DNA of 60,033 nucleotides, taken from positions 1 to 60,033 of the forward strand of contig MU833179.1 of assembly GCA_029204225.1 (NCBI GenBank). The letters are read 5' to 3'. This document shows, piece after piece, positions 1 through 14,796 of the stretch; position 1 is the stretch's first letter, and every line of letters begins with the position of its first letter. The position numbers and the translations under genes are program-made. The notes below the pieces were generated by a model. It ran no database searches. It had not been told where the DNA came from and saw only the letters and a program-made list of their open reading frames with translations. The stretch comes from Diphasiastrum complanatum (Eukaryota; Streptophyta; Lycopodiopsida; Lycopodiales; Lycopodiaceae).

Positions 1-29
1 TTGCCCATTCTCTACGGTCATCATTCACA

Positions 30-1855
30 GTGGATGGAAAGTTGCAAGATCTCAAATCTCATGATTGGCTAAAGATTATTCAATTCATCTATCCATTGTC
101 AATTCGTGGGTGCTTGTCAAAAGATATTTGTGAGACCATATACAAACCATCAATCATTGTCAGGTATTTACATGTACTTGGTGCATTTTTTTATTTAGTA
201 TTTATTGATTGGAAATTCAAATAGACATAGAGTGGATTGAATATGTTGCAGATGGATGTGTTCAAAAGAAATCTGTGAGCTGGATCTTCGCAAGAGACAT
301 GAGGATATGTGGAGATTGTGTGCATGTTTGAGAGATATTTTTCGACTTCCATCATGGACTCACAAGTGCATTTATTGGTGCACTTGGTTGAAGAAGTTTC
401 TACTGCTTGTCCAGTGCACACTAGGTATAAGTGCATAAATTATCTTTTGCATGTGTATTTAAACTAAATCAATTGATACATGAACTCATTAAATAAACAC
501 TTATTTTTAACCATTTGTGACTTTTTAGGTGGATGTTCTTTATGGAAGGTACATGAAAGTCTTAAAAGATTTTGTGCGTCAAAAGGCAAGGCCTGAAGTA
601 GCATGTCAGAGGATGGTTAGTACATGAATCTCTCTTTTATGTTAGTGAAATTTTGCACCAACTAGATCCATCTGCTCCACTATTGTGGCATGATGAGGAA
701 GCCGAAGAGGTAACTAGTGAAAAACCTCAAGGTATGGGAAAGGTCCATAGGTTGGCACCCTTCCAACGAGAAAAAATTTCTACATTCATGCTTTATAATT
801 GTGGAGTTATGGATAAATGGTTAGACCCTATATGAAGAAGAAAAAAAAGAGAGGGGCCTTGTCTAGAAAGCGCCAACGACACAATAGAGGTAGACACATG
901 GGCCTCAAGTTCACATGATCTTGAGCCATTGCCCAAGCAATGCACTATGAGTGGATGCATGACACACTACAAAAAGCAACAAAAGAGGGACAAAAAAATA
1001 TCAAACGCAGAATGGGACTTTGCAAGAGGATGCGAATGGAAGGTATTATTCTTTAGATACTTTATTATTAGAACATTCTTGTTTATAACAATTTTGTTTA
1101 ATCATTTTGAAACACCATGTTCATTCACATTGATTATTTATGAGATTCATGTTTGTCATGTGGCAGTGCAAAATGTATAATGCTATATGGGCTTTTGGTT
1201 TCCACTTTTGTGTTGAAAGGATTGATAACAAGAGATGCACAAACGACTGTGGTGTAATAGCATCTTTCCAACAAAAAAGTCAAAGCAGTGCACGAGATCG
1301 GAAATCCCATCTCAGGAGATATAGAATACGTAGGAACTATACAAAATATTTATGATGTGTCATTTGGTGAAAGTGGACACTATTTTTTATCTGATGTGAA
1401 ACGGTTCAAGGTAGTTTGTAGAGGGCCAAATGCAACCGTAAAATCGGATCCAAGTGGATTTTTTGCGATTGATTCATCAAAAAACATTGAGCATGGAGTC
1501 CTTTGACACATTGTGTTTGCCATCGTCACTGTGAGCAGGTGCACAATGCTATGCTATAATGTTTTTCATTTTATTGCAAGTGACTTCAAATTTGAGTTTT
1601 CAATATGTTCTAAAATAGTGATTTTTGCAGGTGTTTTTTCAACCAGATCGACTAAACAAGATATGGTGGTTTGTAGCTCAAGTTGAACCACGTTCACGAC
1701 GAGTATTTGAGGGTGCAAATGTTGAGAATGAAATGGAAAACCTTCATTTTAACTATGAAATTGAGCTACCTAGAGATGTAATAAATCGTCAAACCATACT
1801 TGAAGCACCCACTTCCATAGATGTTGAGAATAGAAATTCTAATAGTCAGGGATGA
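30..1855 (+). pseudogene. CACTA (En/Spm) transposase C-terminal region, degraded
   Basis: Pieces in several plus-strand frames match the tail of plant CACTA TNP2-type transposases. At 30-224 the text LKSHDWLKII...LSIRGCL resembles the conserved LKSHDxHxxMQQxLPxxxRG block. At 250-430 a Cys-Ser-Lys-Glu piece follows. At about 531-612 GRYMKVLKDFVRQKARPE matches the ERYMxxLKxYVRxKARPEG block. At 1288-1506 and 1625-1855 the sequence resembles the DUF4216 region (Y-x-G-T-I-x-x-I-Y; QVFFQPD...WWFVAQVEPR) that follows the transposase domain. Frames are separated by stops and by possible introns, so an ancestral exon pattern cannot be told from decay. The catalytic DDE part lies left of the window. 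Family assignment is from recognised motifs; functionality is unlikely. Confidence 0.75.
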
Positions 1856-2518
1856 TGAAATAATTTTTGAAAGTGAGAGTGATGATGAAAATCATCATAG
1901 AGGAGATGAATTGCAAGATGTTGTCGCTGATGAAATTGATTCTTGTAATTCTGAATAAAAATTGGTTATTGCAATTCTGAATGAAATTCATTCTTGCAAT
2001 GCTTTCAAATGAATGTTTTATAGGCCAAAATAGAGTCTCATTTATGGTCAAGTAAGTGAAAAGAATAGACATAGTTTGACTTCAATCCCATTTTTTTGGA
2101 GATAATGTCGGTGAAGATAGATGTACGGCTTCATGTTCCAAAAAAATTCTCATTTTTTTAACAAATGTTGCAAAGGCAGTAAATCACTAAAAGCATGTGA
2201 GTTAATGAAATCACCACCACAAACTATGACAAAATCAAGTGTTTGATTTAGCTTGATCTTAAAGACCCATTTTCAAATAGTAACATATTGTATCTTTGAT
2301 GGAGGATCAATAATTTTACAAGTATCTCAAACAATGCATCATATACTCACCTCACTTTTCATTACATCAAATCACTCTTTTGTTGCTACAGTTCTATTCA
2401 CACTTGAAGGAACATCATCAAACTTAAGGTAGTAATAAGGGAAATAAAAATTAAACAATCATCAACTTGTAATTGCTTCTCTCTTCCTTGTATTTGAGCC
2501 TTGATGGTTGCATTTGGG
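1856..2518. other. Non-coding stretch between CACTA tail and copia LTR
   Basis: AT-rich sequence with no supported reading frame. The first 100 bases continue an acidic, Asp/Glu-rich reading that may be the end of the CACTA protein. No terminal inverted repeat of the CACTAC type was seen, so the right border of that element is not placed. Confidence 0.5.
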
Positions 2519-2530
2519 CTCTGATACCAT
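2519..2530 (-). other. Primer-binding site for initiator tRNA-Met
   Basis: Read on the minus strand this is TGGTATCAGAGC, the exact 12-base primer-binding site of most plant Ty1-copia elements (complement to the 3' end of initiator tRNA-Met). It follows directly on ...TTAACA, which fits the CA end of an LTR on its right side. Confidence 0.85.
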
Positions 2531-3044
2531 GTTAAAATCAAAGGTTATGAACCTCATTTGGATACTAAAACCTTGAAAAAGCATCAAGGGTTTCACTTAT
2601 ATCTAATAGATAGAAAACTAGAACACAATTCAACCTATTTTGCATCTAATTGGCAAGAGTTTTTGAACACCACTAATAAAACTAGAAATAATTGATCTTC
2701 ACATCCTGTCACACACGTGGAAAGTATAATACTTTGTTCAGATTCAGATCTATTCATTAGACACAAAAAATATCACATTCATCATTCATCAATTCCTTAT
2801 TAAAGAACAAACTTGCCAAAATTACCATCTCTTGATAATCTCTTGAAGTATGTACAAAATGAGCTCTCAATCCATATCAAATGATCTCGGATATGAGATT
2901 AGGTAGAGTGCCATTAGGGTAGACCCTAAACCCCTGGCTATCAAAGCCTTAGATCATGCATAATTACCCTCTTGGTAGATCGAGTCAACTGTCTTATGAA
3001 AGTAGGTGGCCGCCCTTATCAAAAATCCCAATCATCTAGGAACA
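2531..3044 (-). mobile_element. Copia LTR (solo or orphan), minus orientation
   Basis: The segment begins TGTTCCTAG and ends TTAACA on the minus strand, directly before a perfect tRNA-Met primer-binding site, as expected of a 5' LTR of about 514 bp. No matching gag follows at lower coordinates; the internal region has been lost or diverged beyond recognition. The right border is inferred only from the TG dinucleotide and is less certain than the left one. Confidence 0.5.
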
Positions 3045-3240
3045 CCATGATATAATTCACTTTAGAAAAATATTTATTTAACTAATTCCATTTCATTATG
3101 AACATGCAAAAAAAAAAAAAAAACCTCATCATAATATAATTCACTTTAGAAAAAAAAAATATAGCCTAATCATAATATAATTCACTTTAGAAATATATTT
3201 ATTGAACTAATTTCATGTCATTATCAACATGCTAAAAACA
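3045..3240. repeat. AT-rich imperfect tandem repeat
   Basis: A unit containing ATATAATTCACTTTAGAAA recurs three times (about 3051, 3134 and 3175), twice followed by ATTTATT.AACTAATT and an ATTATxAACATGC tail, with poly-A runs between units. It reads as partial tandem duplication of a short AT-rich unit. Confidence 0.7.
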
Positions 3241-3257
3241 AAAAACCAAAAAAAACA

Positions 3258-3606
3258 ATTGTGTGGATAGTCCACGCAGAAGATATCCACGCATGGATAT
3301 CTTTAACTTCCGGTCTGGTCTGGTGAACAAATTAAAATTTGCATGGATAATCCACGCGTGGATTATCCACGCCAAAACTGCTTTCTGGCGCCGCCAACCT
3401 TCCCTTTCAAACAGTTGCCGGAATTTTCAAAATTCAATTTTGCCCACGTTTTCGGCGCCGTGTCAAAAAAACACCGGTGGACTGGTCGGGGGCGTGTTCA
3501 AAATTTTTTTGGCGTGAATAATCCACGCATGGATGTTCTACGCAAACAAAATTTGAAAAATTGACTAAGTGTCGGGTCTCGTGTGGATACTCTGCGTGGA
3601 TAATCA
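3258..3606. repeat. Palindrome-doublet element, left copy
   Basis: Contains repeated copies of the 17-bp odd palindrome GCGTGGATNATCCACGC. At 3341-3372 and again at 3512-3543 two copies overlap by two bases to form a 32-bp doublet; the two doublets are about 140 bp apart, separated by a comparatively GC-rich spacer. More diverged copies occur at 3262-3303 and 3580-3606. The cluster ends exactly where the inverted gag of copia A stops matching. A sister element lies at 6046-6270. No coding role is supported. Confidence 0.8.
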
Positions 3607-4286
3607 CAGAGTTTTCTAGTTGTGAGTGCCTTGTCATCTCCACCATCTTTCAATGAAAGTCTGTTGATCCTCAACATCTTATTCTCTTGCCTGCTTTCTT
3701 CAAAAATGAGAACACCTTGTAGTGTCTCCAAGGATGGAAGCTCCTCCCTGACAGCATAAGTCTGCACAATATTGTCAAACTCATCTCTAAGTTCATTCAG
3801 GACTACTTGAACAAGTTCAGTGTTCTTAAGAACATCTCCAATATCAGCTAACTCTTGATGAAGATCCTTTACTCTCATTACATATGATGAAGCACTCTCA
3901 TCTACTCTCTGATAACTTAGAAAGATTTGGTTTCTAAGTGTAAGCAATTTAGAAGTATTCTTGATTTCATAGATTGTTTTTAGAGTGTCCCAAGCCTCCT
4001 TGGCAGTGGTGCATGTATTGATCTCTCTTAACACTTCATTTTTTACATTCATTTTTATAAAATGAAGGGCAATTCTGATTCTTTTGTTGAATGCTGCAGC
4101 TTCATTAGGTGCTGCAAGTTCTTCTTCAGCTCCACTCACAATGTCCATTACATCTTGTAGAACCAATAATGATTCCATTCTAATCTTCCACATTGCATAA
4201 TTGGAAGATGTTATTCTCTCATTGTGCTCCAAGAAATGTGAACCAGATGAAGACATCTTCTCTATGAGAAATTCTAGTAATGACAA
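3607..4286 (-). pseudogene. Copia A gag (UBN2-type), N-terminal part, inverted and truncated
   Basis: Minus-strand frame starting at 4286 reads as a Ty1-copia capsid protein: NYAMWKIRMESLL near the start, then KEAWDTLKTIY, LRNQIFLSYQRVDESASSYV and LPSLETLQGVLIFEE, the usual order of the UBN2/Retrotran_gag_2 region. It is open for about 220 residues. Homology ends near residue 220, where the frame runs into the palindrome cluster (3258-3606), so the zinc-knuckle end is absent here and lies instead on the other strand at about 6460. This half of the element is therefore inverted relative to the pol half. Confidence 0.88.
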
Positions 4287-4454
4287 AGATGAAGTTGAAG
4301 AATGTTGCTTGCTATCTCAATCTAGGATCTAACACTGATGACGTTGATCCAACCTATGAAATCTAGCAATAGAATGTGAGATCAACTCTCAACACAGAAA
4401 AACAATCTATCTTGAATTTGGATTTTGCTTCAATCACAAAAATGAAGCACATGC

Positions 4455-4918
4455 ATGAGTCTAAACACCAAAATCTCATAATTCACAATATGGCAAAAGA
4501 TGCCAAATCTCAACTACATCAAAGTGGCTAGAGTTCCTACAGTGGTGTTGCATGGAAAGTCCACTTAACTCAGTTAACTCAACTACTAAGATCCACATGT
4601 GTAACTGCATGCATGGATGTTGCATATACTGCATGTCAACTCATAAAATTGCCTAGACATGTGTAGATCACAGAAACCACTTTGCATGTTGCATGCGCTG
4701 ATTGCATGTGGCTTGCATGCATACAGAATGACATTGCATGCTATGTAAACTTTTGCATGACATCAAATTTGAATATACCTAACTCAAACTTGACCTATTC
4801 TAGAAGGTTATGTGCTCAATTCACATACCTTTTATGTACAACATAATTTACAATGGAAATAACCATGGACATGGCCCCAAAACTCGAGATAGGAAGATAT
4901 TTTTTACTAATCTTCACA
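4455..4918 (-). mobile_element. Copia A 5' LTR, inverted copy
   Basis: Read on the minus strand from 4918 it begins TGTGAAGATTAGT and is near-identical for about 450 bases to 8335-8786 on the plus strand. The gag frame follows at 4286, so this is the 5' LTR of the inverted half. The stretch 4287-4454 is the leader and holds no recognisable perfect primer-binding site. The LTR has many ATGCATGC-type words. Confidence 0.88.

Positions 4919-5582
<664 letters not shown>

Positions 5583-5645
<63 letters not shown>
5583..5645. repeat. (CT)n microsatellite
   Basis: About 63 bp of CT dinucleotides. Confidence 0.97.
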
Positions 5646-5648
<3 letters not shown>

Positions 5649-6045
5649 CTAGCTCTCCTGGTGCTACTAATAGAATAGATGTGATCCATGTATCACTTCT
5701 CACTCCTCATATCACAATTCAACTCCAATTTATGGTCTCATGGTCATGTAAGAAAAACAACATGAATTCAAGTTAACGAATTCACCCCCTAATATTATGC
5801 AATTGTCTACACAGGGATTACCCAAAAATGCAAATTACATAATACAAGCACATTCACTAACCTCGATGTCCATTTCTTCCCCCCTTAGAATTTTTGGTTC
5901 TTAGAAAAAATTCATCCAGCTAATGTAATAAGAATTCATACAGACATATAGTAAATGTCATAAATATGTCAGTTTTTCTTTTTATTAACTAGCTTTAGCA
6001 ATATCCACGCAAAAGACTAGCCTTTTTTATTTAATTTTTACTATG

Positions 6046-6270
6046 GTGTGGATAATCCACGCGTGGATTATTTATGCGAAATTAGAATTCCTATTTCTGG
6101 CTCCGGGTGTCGGAGGTTTGCTCGGCTGCCAGTAGTCGGACTTGGCGTGGATAATCCATGCATTTTGAATTTCATGACATCCGGCCGATCTACTACCGGA
6201 AATGACATTTGTGTGGAACATCCATGCGTGGATAATCCACACGCTTGTATCCACGCCAATCCACGGCTAT
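6046..6270. repeat. Palindrome-doublet element, right copy
   Basis: Doublets of the 17-bp palindrome at 6046-6077 and 6211-6242, a single copy at 6145-6161, and half-sites to about 6280. The 165-bp spacing of doublets is close to the 171 bp in the left copy (3341 to 3512). The spacer is GC-richer than its surroundings. Copia A coding sequence resumes about 70 bases after it, on the plus strand. Confidence 0.8.
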
Positions 6271-6345
6271 ATCCACGCGAATTTCTTTTTGCCTGCGTGT
6301 CCTCCTTTGTATTGTGCATGGATATTTGCTATATGTCTTCTTGTG

Positions 6346-6775
6346 ACTCTTCATCAGAGACAAGTCAAGAGGCAAGGGCAAAGGTAAACAACACTTCAAG
6401 AAGGACAAAGCCAAAGAAGGTGGTGAGGATTAGTCCTCACAAGATGCAACATCCAATGGCAAGAAGTTGTCAAAGATCAAGTGTTTTTTCTATGGCAAGA
6501 AGGACACTATGCATCAGACTGTTTTAAGAAGAAGGACCAATCTAAGCAAGCTAACCTTACTAATGAGAATGAGTGTGAGGGTGTTGAGAGTGAAAGAGGG
6601 GATTCTTTAATGATGTCTAGTTTATCATCTTTTCCTTTCAAGAATGAAGAGATCTGGTGGATAGATAGTGGGGCTAGTTCCCATATGTCTAGTTCTAGAA
6701 ATTCTTTCATAAATCTCATGCCATATCTAGGTGCAAAAAGATCAATCTATGCTGCTAACTTCCTATCATGCACTT
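6346..6775 (+). pseudogene. Copia A gag zinc-knuckle and protease fragment
   Basis: In frames with one shift, the text runs from a Lys-rich gag tail into a CCHC-type knuckle (CFFYGKKxxxxSDCF), then an acidic linker and WWIDSGASSHMS, the copia aspartic protease active-site block (D-S-G-A in place of D-T/S-G-A). Shortly after, at about 6770, the sequence jumps straight into the RT domain. Most of the protease, the whole GAG-pre-integrase and the integrase core are missing, so a deletion of well over a kilobase is inferred. Confidence 0.85.
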
Positions 6776-7545
6776 TTCATATCAGATGAAGAGCCTAATG
6801 ATGTCCAAGAAGCACTTCAATCCAAGAAGTGGATTAAAGCAATGACTCAAGAGTTTGAAGCCTTGACATCAAACAACACATGGGAGCTTGTGGAGCCACC
6901 AAACAACATGCATGTGATTGGATGTAAGTGGGTTTTCAAAATCAAGTATAATCATGATGGATCTATCAATAAGTATAAAGCAAGACTTTGTGCCAAAGGC
7001 TACTCACAAATCAAAGGTCTTGACTATGAAGACACCTTTGCACTAGTTGCAAAAATGGTACCAATCAGAATACTCATATCTCTTGCATGTTTTCACGATT
7101 GAAAAATGTTCCAGCTTGATGTTTCCAATGACTTTCTCAATGGTTACCTTGAGGAGAAGATTTACATGGAGCAGCCTCCAGTTTTTGTGAAGGAAGGTGA
7201 TGAATCAAAAGTTTGTCTTTTGTTCAAAAGTCTCTATGGACTGAAACAGGCACCAAGGTCTTGGTATGCAAGGCTCAACTCCCATCTCATATCACTCGGA
7301 TTTTGTCTTAGTGAATATGATCCCTCTTTGTATTATAATTTTGTAGATAACTTTGTAGTTATTCTTCTCATCTATGTTGATGATATCATACTTTGTGGAA
7401 ATAATGAGAAACTAGTTGAAGAAACTAGGCATGCACTTGGTAGTGAGTTTAAGATGCAGGACTTAGGAGTTCTTCACTATATTTTAGGCCTTGAAATAGA
7501 TTTTTGGAAAGGTCAACCTTTATTTTAGTCAAAGTAGATATGCAC
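6776..7545 (+). pseudogene. Copia A reverse transcriptase (RVT_2)
   Basis: Two frames (6776-7102 and 7106-7528) give a nearly complete copia RT: EALQSKKWIKAMTQEFEAL, NTWELVEPP, GCKWVFKIKYN, YKARLCAKGYSQ, then FQLDVSNDFLNGYLEEKIYM, SLYGLKQAPRSWY and the catalytic YVDD box (LLIYVDDIILCG). One in-frame TGA at 7100-7102 stands where copia proteins often have Trp. The block DVxxAFLNG has Asp in place of Ala. The frame shifts again near 7515. No longer functional as it stands. Confidence 0.92.
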
Positions 7546-8290
7546 TTTCCATGCTCAAGAAATTCTAGATGGAAAATTGTAAAGGCACAGATACACCTAT
7601 GGAGCACATTGTAAAAGTTCCTATGAAAGATGATGAAAAATCCTTCGTGGACATCACTCTTTATAGGAGTCTTATTGGCTCACTTACATGGTTAACAGTG
7701 ACTAGACTGATCTAAGCTTTAGTGTGCATAAGTTAAGTCAACACATGCAGGAAGTTGGCTAAAAGAATCTTGAGGTACATATCTTCTACCGTGGATTATG
7801 GATTATTCTACAAAGGAGAAGTTCTGGCTTTGATTGCTTTTTTAGATTCAGATTTTGCAGGAGACAGGTTGGATAGAAAATCCACAAGTGCTTACACGAT
7901 TTTTCTTGGAGGAAACTTAGTTTCTTGGGTATCAAAAAAGCAAGCAACTATATCCTTATCATCTTGTGAAGCTAAGTACAAATCTCTTAGAACCACAACA
8001 AAGGAGGTTTTATGGATCAAAAGACTACTTTTGGAGCTAAAGTGTTATGCAGATGAAGATCTTCCAATTATCAAGAATGATAACATCTCGGCTCAGGCTC
8101 TTGCAAACAATCTTGTTTTCCATGCAAGGAGCAAACACATTGAGGTAGCTCATCATTTTGTAAGAGAAAAAGTCAATTGGGAGAGAGATCTTATTGGAGC
8201 ATGTTGGATCTTCGAATTGTGTTGCAGATCTTCTCACCAAGCCATTACTCAAGAATGTCTTTATCAAGATGAGGTCTAACCTTGGCCTAA
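7546..8290 (+). pseudogene. Copia A RNase H and connecting region
   Basis: After a frame-broken connection (7546-7754) an open frame at 7755-8279 contains FLDSDFAGDRLDRKSTSAY, SWVSKKQATISLSSCEAKY and ARSKHIEVAHHFVREKV, the standard copia RNase H order. The normally conserved Glu of SSxEAEY is Lys here (EAK), a change likely to be inactivating. A purine-rich tract ATTTTAAGGAGGAG at 8321-8334 follows and is the probable polypurine tract directly before the 3' LTR. Confidence 0.9.
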
Positions 8291-8334
8291 TTTCAAAGTC
8301 TATGTTTGATAGGAACATATATTTTAAGGAGGAG

Positions 8335-8991
8335 TGTGAAGATTAGTAAAAAATATCTTCCTATCTCGAGTTTTGGGGCCATGTCCATGGTTATTTCCAT
8401 TGTAAACTATGTTGTACATAAAAGGTATGTTTGAGCACATAACCTTCTAGAATAAGTCGAGTTTGAGTTAGGTAGATTCAAATTTGATGTCATGCAAAAG
8501 TTTAGGTAGCATGCAATGTCATTCTATATGCATGCAAGCCACATGCAATCAGTGCATGCAACATGCAAAGTGGTTTCTGTGATCTACACATGTATAGGCA
8601 ATTTTATGAGTTGACATGCAATACATGCAACATCCATGCATGCAGTTACACATGTGGATCCTTAGTAGTTGAGTTAACTGAGTTAAGTAGACTTTCCATG
8701 CAACACCACTGTAGGAACTCGAGCCACTTTGATGTAGGGGAGATTTGGCATCTTTTACCATATTGTGAATGGTGTTTTGGACTCATTCTCTCTCTATCCG
8801 AGTATTCTAGTGCTATTTTTCTCTCTCTACTCGAAAGCGGGCTGTTTTTCTTATACAGAGCATTAGAATTATTTCTGACATTGAATCCTCATAGGGAGAA
8901 GTTAGTTTTTTCAGTCTGTTGTATGCCATTGTGCTCTTGCCTTAGATTTTTCAAGTAATCTGTTCTTTGATCAATGTTGTGCAATCACAAC
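8335..8991 (+). mobile_element. Copia A 3' LTR
   Basis: Begins TGTGAAGATTAGT directly after a polypurine tract; the first 450 bases match the inverted 5' LTR at 4918-4455. The end is not sharply defined; AATCACAACA at 8982-8991 is the best CA-ended candidate. The last third contains CTCTCTCT stretches absent from the inverted copy. Confidence 0.75.
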
Positions 8992-9227
8992 ACCTCAGTA
9001 AATCATGAAGGGTGTGTGGTGAAGTTCACATGGGCTAAAAACTTCACACTTATTTAAATAATTGTGCTCCATGGCACTTATTAGCCTAAGGCCCAATGTT
9101 GGACTCACACGCGCAAGATGCCAACTGGTCGCCTATTTCTAATACTTTTGACTCTCTACTTCTGTTGTGTAGTGTTTGGGCTTATTGTAGAGGGTTTCAC
9201 ATATTCTTTAATATGCTGTTACCTTTA
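8992..9227 (+). mobile_element. Copia B 5' LTR (borders approximate)
   Basis: Stretch ending directly before a tRNA-Met-type primer-binding site. A word CTTATTTAAATAATT...CTCCATGGCACTTA at 9048-9080 is repeated at 10184-10212 inside the same region, showing another fragment of the family. The left border against the copia A LTR is not resolved from sequence alone. Confidence 0.5.
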
Positions 9228-9239
9228 TGATATCAGAGC
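9228..9239 (+). other. Primer-binding site, copia B
   Basis: TGATATCAGAGC, one base (G to A) from the tRNA-iMet primer-binding site TGGTATCAGAGC, located about 190 bases before the gag start. Confidence 0.7.
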
Positions 9240-9432
9240 GATCTGTTATACCAAAGCTCTAATACTTGATATCTCTCACGATATCAAATCGATATCATTA
9301 GATACTTTTCACAGTATTATATTCTTCAATAGTGGTATCAAATTTCAGTATCATAGAGTTGATTTCCAATTGTAGCGCAGCACAATATCTCTATCTTAAC
9401 GTCATCAATATATTGACAGACTAAAGTTCTAG

Positions 9433-10190
<758 letters not shown>

Positions 10191-10249
10191 AATTATCCTC
10201 CATGGCACTTAAAGCCCTATCAATCTAAGAAGATTAACAAGGGTGTGGA

Positions 10250-11340
10250 CTCAACCAAACAGACTCACTTATGGATCTACAAATTTTGTTCCTAAGGATC
10301 CGACTATCATCAAAGAAGAAATGGAATAATCTGATGCAAACTTACGGAGAGATGCTATGGATAGAGAGTATCAATCTCTTTTAAAGAATCACACATGGAC
10401 ACTTGTGAATTGACCATTGGAAAGAACACTATTGATTGTATAAGATTCTTCAAGAGAAGTAATTGGCCATTTTTTTATTACTATTACATCATATGTTGAT
10501 GATTGTTTACTCCTCAATAATAACATCAAGCTAATAAAAGATGCCAAGGGAATGGTGTCAAAGGAATTTGAGTTAACTGATTTTTGAGAGGCACCCTTCT
10601 ATAATCTATAGAGACAAGAAAAATAGACTAATCTTTAGTCAAGAAAGGTACATTCATAATATTCTTCACAAGTACAAATTCTTGAATTACAAGCCTGTAA
10701 ACTTTTCTATGAATCCCAGATTGGAGCTGTCGACAGAGCAATGTCTACAGACTGAGGTAGAAAAAGAGCAAATGATGGACTTCCCTTATCATTTAGTGAG
10801 AAGTTCTCCAATGTAAGCCTGGCCGGATATTGCTTATGTCATCAACACATTGAGCGAGTCATAAGATAACTACAAGCAACCAAGGATCTATGCATTTGCT
10901 ATGGTGGATCTAATACAAACTTAGTGAACAATGATCAAATGCAAATTAGGAAAGGGATGTGGAGACAAGGAGGTCTACAACCTACTTTGTCTTTTTGTCT
11001 CAATAAAGATTCTATCTCATGAAATAGTAGAAAACAAACTTCTAGAGCCTTGTTCTCCACAAAATTTGAATATATTGATGCAACTCAAGCTACTAAAGAG
11101 ACAATTCGATTAAGGCACCTACTATCTGACATAGGACTTGTACAATGCAGTCCAACTTCATTGTTTTGTGACAATTTAACTACAATAGCATTGTCACTAT
11201 ATCCTAGATTTCATTCTAAGAGTAAGCATATAGAATTGAAGTATCATTATGTCAGAGAAAAGTGTTGAATAAAGAAGTTTTTATTTTATGTTGTAGGTCA
11301 AAGTTCTTGATCACAAATGTTTTAACTAAGACAATAAATT
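10250..11340 (+). pseudogene. Copia B RT and RNase H remnants
   Basis: Frame-broken plus-strand pieces. At 10290-10440: a KDP...AMDREYQSLLKNHTWTLV block, the start of copia RT. At about 10480-10590: TSYVDDCLLLNNN, the YVDD catalytic box (Tyr codon at 10492), followed by KGMVSKEFELTD. At about 10800-10860: WPDIAYVINTLS. At 11050-11268: FSTKFEYIDATQATKE, FCDNLTTIALS and HSKSKHIELKYHYVREK, the RNase H tail. Several stops and deletions; a dead copy. Downstream 11340-11400 no clear polypurine tract or LTR was identified. Confidence 0.88.
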
Positions 11341-11399
11341 TTGCAAATTGTAAACCAATAGGAAGGCTACTAAAATGAGGATAGGAACAACACATAAAG

Positions 11400-12746
11400 A
11401 GACTAGTGGGAGCCAAACCACCCATCCAACTGAGATGTATATGAACACCTCACCCACCCCCGAGCCATGGCAAGTGAATACCTAAGGAGAGAAGAGAAAT
11501 CTGGCAATCAAGCTTACAATGGAGGAGGGCGTGTCCCTACCCGTGTACATAGGGGTAAGAAGCTTGTGCATGCACCCATGCAACCTCCCATGTCGTCCAT
11601 TTAATCATAGGTCACACGTCCCATGCTATTCTCATGCATATGACTTTCACAAGCCATGCACTGCTCGACATGTCTCAATAGGAGTGCATGGGTCCTCTCA
11701 AGGTTATTAGTTACAAATTGGCTGACATGGATTTAAATCGAGGTGTAACCAACAATCTCGAATATTGGAGGGCCGATCTAGCATATTAGGACTATTCCAA
11801 ATCCTTAGCTGAATATCTCCGTAGCACAAATCATCTCAAATTTTGTACAATATTGAATTTGAAGATTAAACACCATGCTCATGCTTTGTCGTGCTACATT
11901 GCCTATTACAATTCTGGCTTCTATATATCTACCCCTTTGCAAAACCTTATCTCTATCCCTATGTCTGCTCCATCGACTCCAACAAAAGAGCTCTCCCATT
12001 TTACCCACTTGATGACTCCATGGCGTGAAGACACACACAAGCTATACATGATAATGGAACATCAAAAGGTGATGATCAATGCTCAATAAGTGACTATCCA
12101 ACAACTAGAATTTTTCATTAACAATGTCAAGAAAAAAGTTCCAAAGATCAACGAATTAATAACACCAACACAAAGGGTCCAAGAAAGAGAATTCAAAGAG
12201 CACCACAAGGAGGCTCAATCATGAGCATACATCCTTAAACGTCCAAGTAAATCCAGTGCTCATGTCTCTTTCATCTCTACTACATTCACTAAGAGTCAAT
12301 TGCAAGAGAAAAAGGCCCTTAATATCCATATGAGAGTTCATGATGCTCTTGGAGAAGCCAAAAAAAATCTAAACCAAACCTCTAGCACCACAACAAAGAT
12401 TTGGACATAGCTTGGCATACCACGAAAGACGTTAGTACTTGTCTTACACTTCACTTCGTTGGAGTCTAGACGAGATGTGCTACGACATTGATCTAGACTA
12501 AAAGATACTGAGATCATTTTGAATGAAGATCTTACTTTGTATAAGTTGTGAAACACTAAAAAGCCCTTCAAGAAGCAAACGCTACCTATAGACGCGTGAT
12601 CTACAGAGATGGTAACATTCATTTTGTTTAGAACAAACAAAAGCATATAGCTAATAATGAGATCGGAGAATTGAATCTCAGTTAGAGTCAAAATTCAAAA
12701 AATGAAGAGTTTTCTAGTTAAACTTGTAAATACAAAATCAGTTTGG

Positions 12747-12747
<1 letters not shown>
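11400..12747. other. Unassigned region after copia B
   Basis: No supported gene. From 12000 to 12700 a plus-strand reading with scattered stops has a lysine- and glutamine-rich, coiled-coil-like composition that could be a decayed protein, but no family was recognised. 11560-11700 has repeated CATGCA words similar to those in the copia A LTR. Confidence 0.4.

Positions 12748-12818
<71 letters not shown>
12748..12818. repeat. (CT)n microsatellite
   Basis: About 71 bp of CT dinucleotides. Confidence 0.97.
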
Positions 12819-12822
<4 letters not shown>

Positions 12823-12964
12823 TCATCATCGGATTATAGATAATTTGAAAGTTTTAGTATTGTGATAAGTTTGTTTCGATGACTTTGATGCCTCTAGTTA
12901 CCATCATACTTGGATGTACTTTTTTTTGTCTTATATGACTTATGTGAGGGATAAAACATAAATA

Positions 12965-14796
<1,832 letters not shown>

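Noticed and set aside
4287-4454. Canonical tRNA-Met primer-binding site for copia A
   Set aside because: No TGGTATCAGAGC-like word was found in the leader; the primer is different or the site is mutated.
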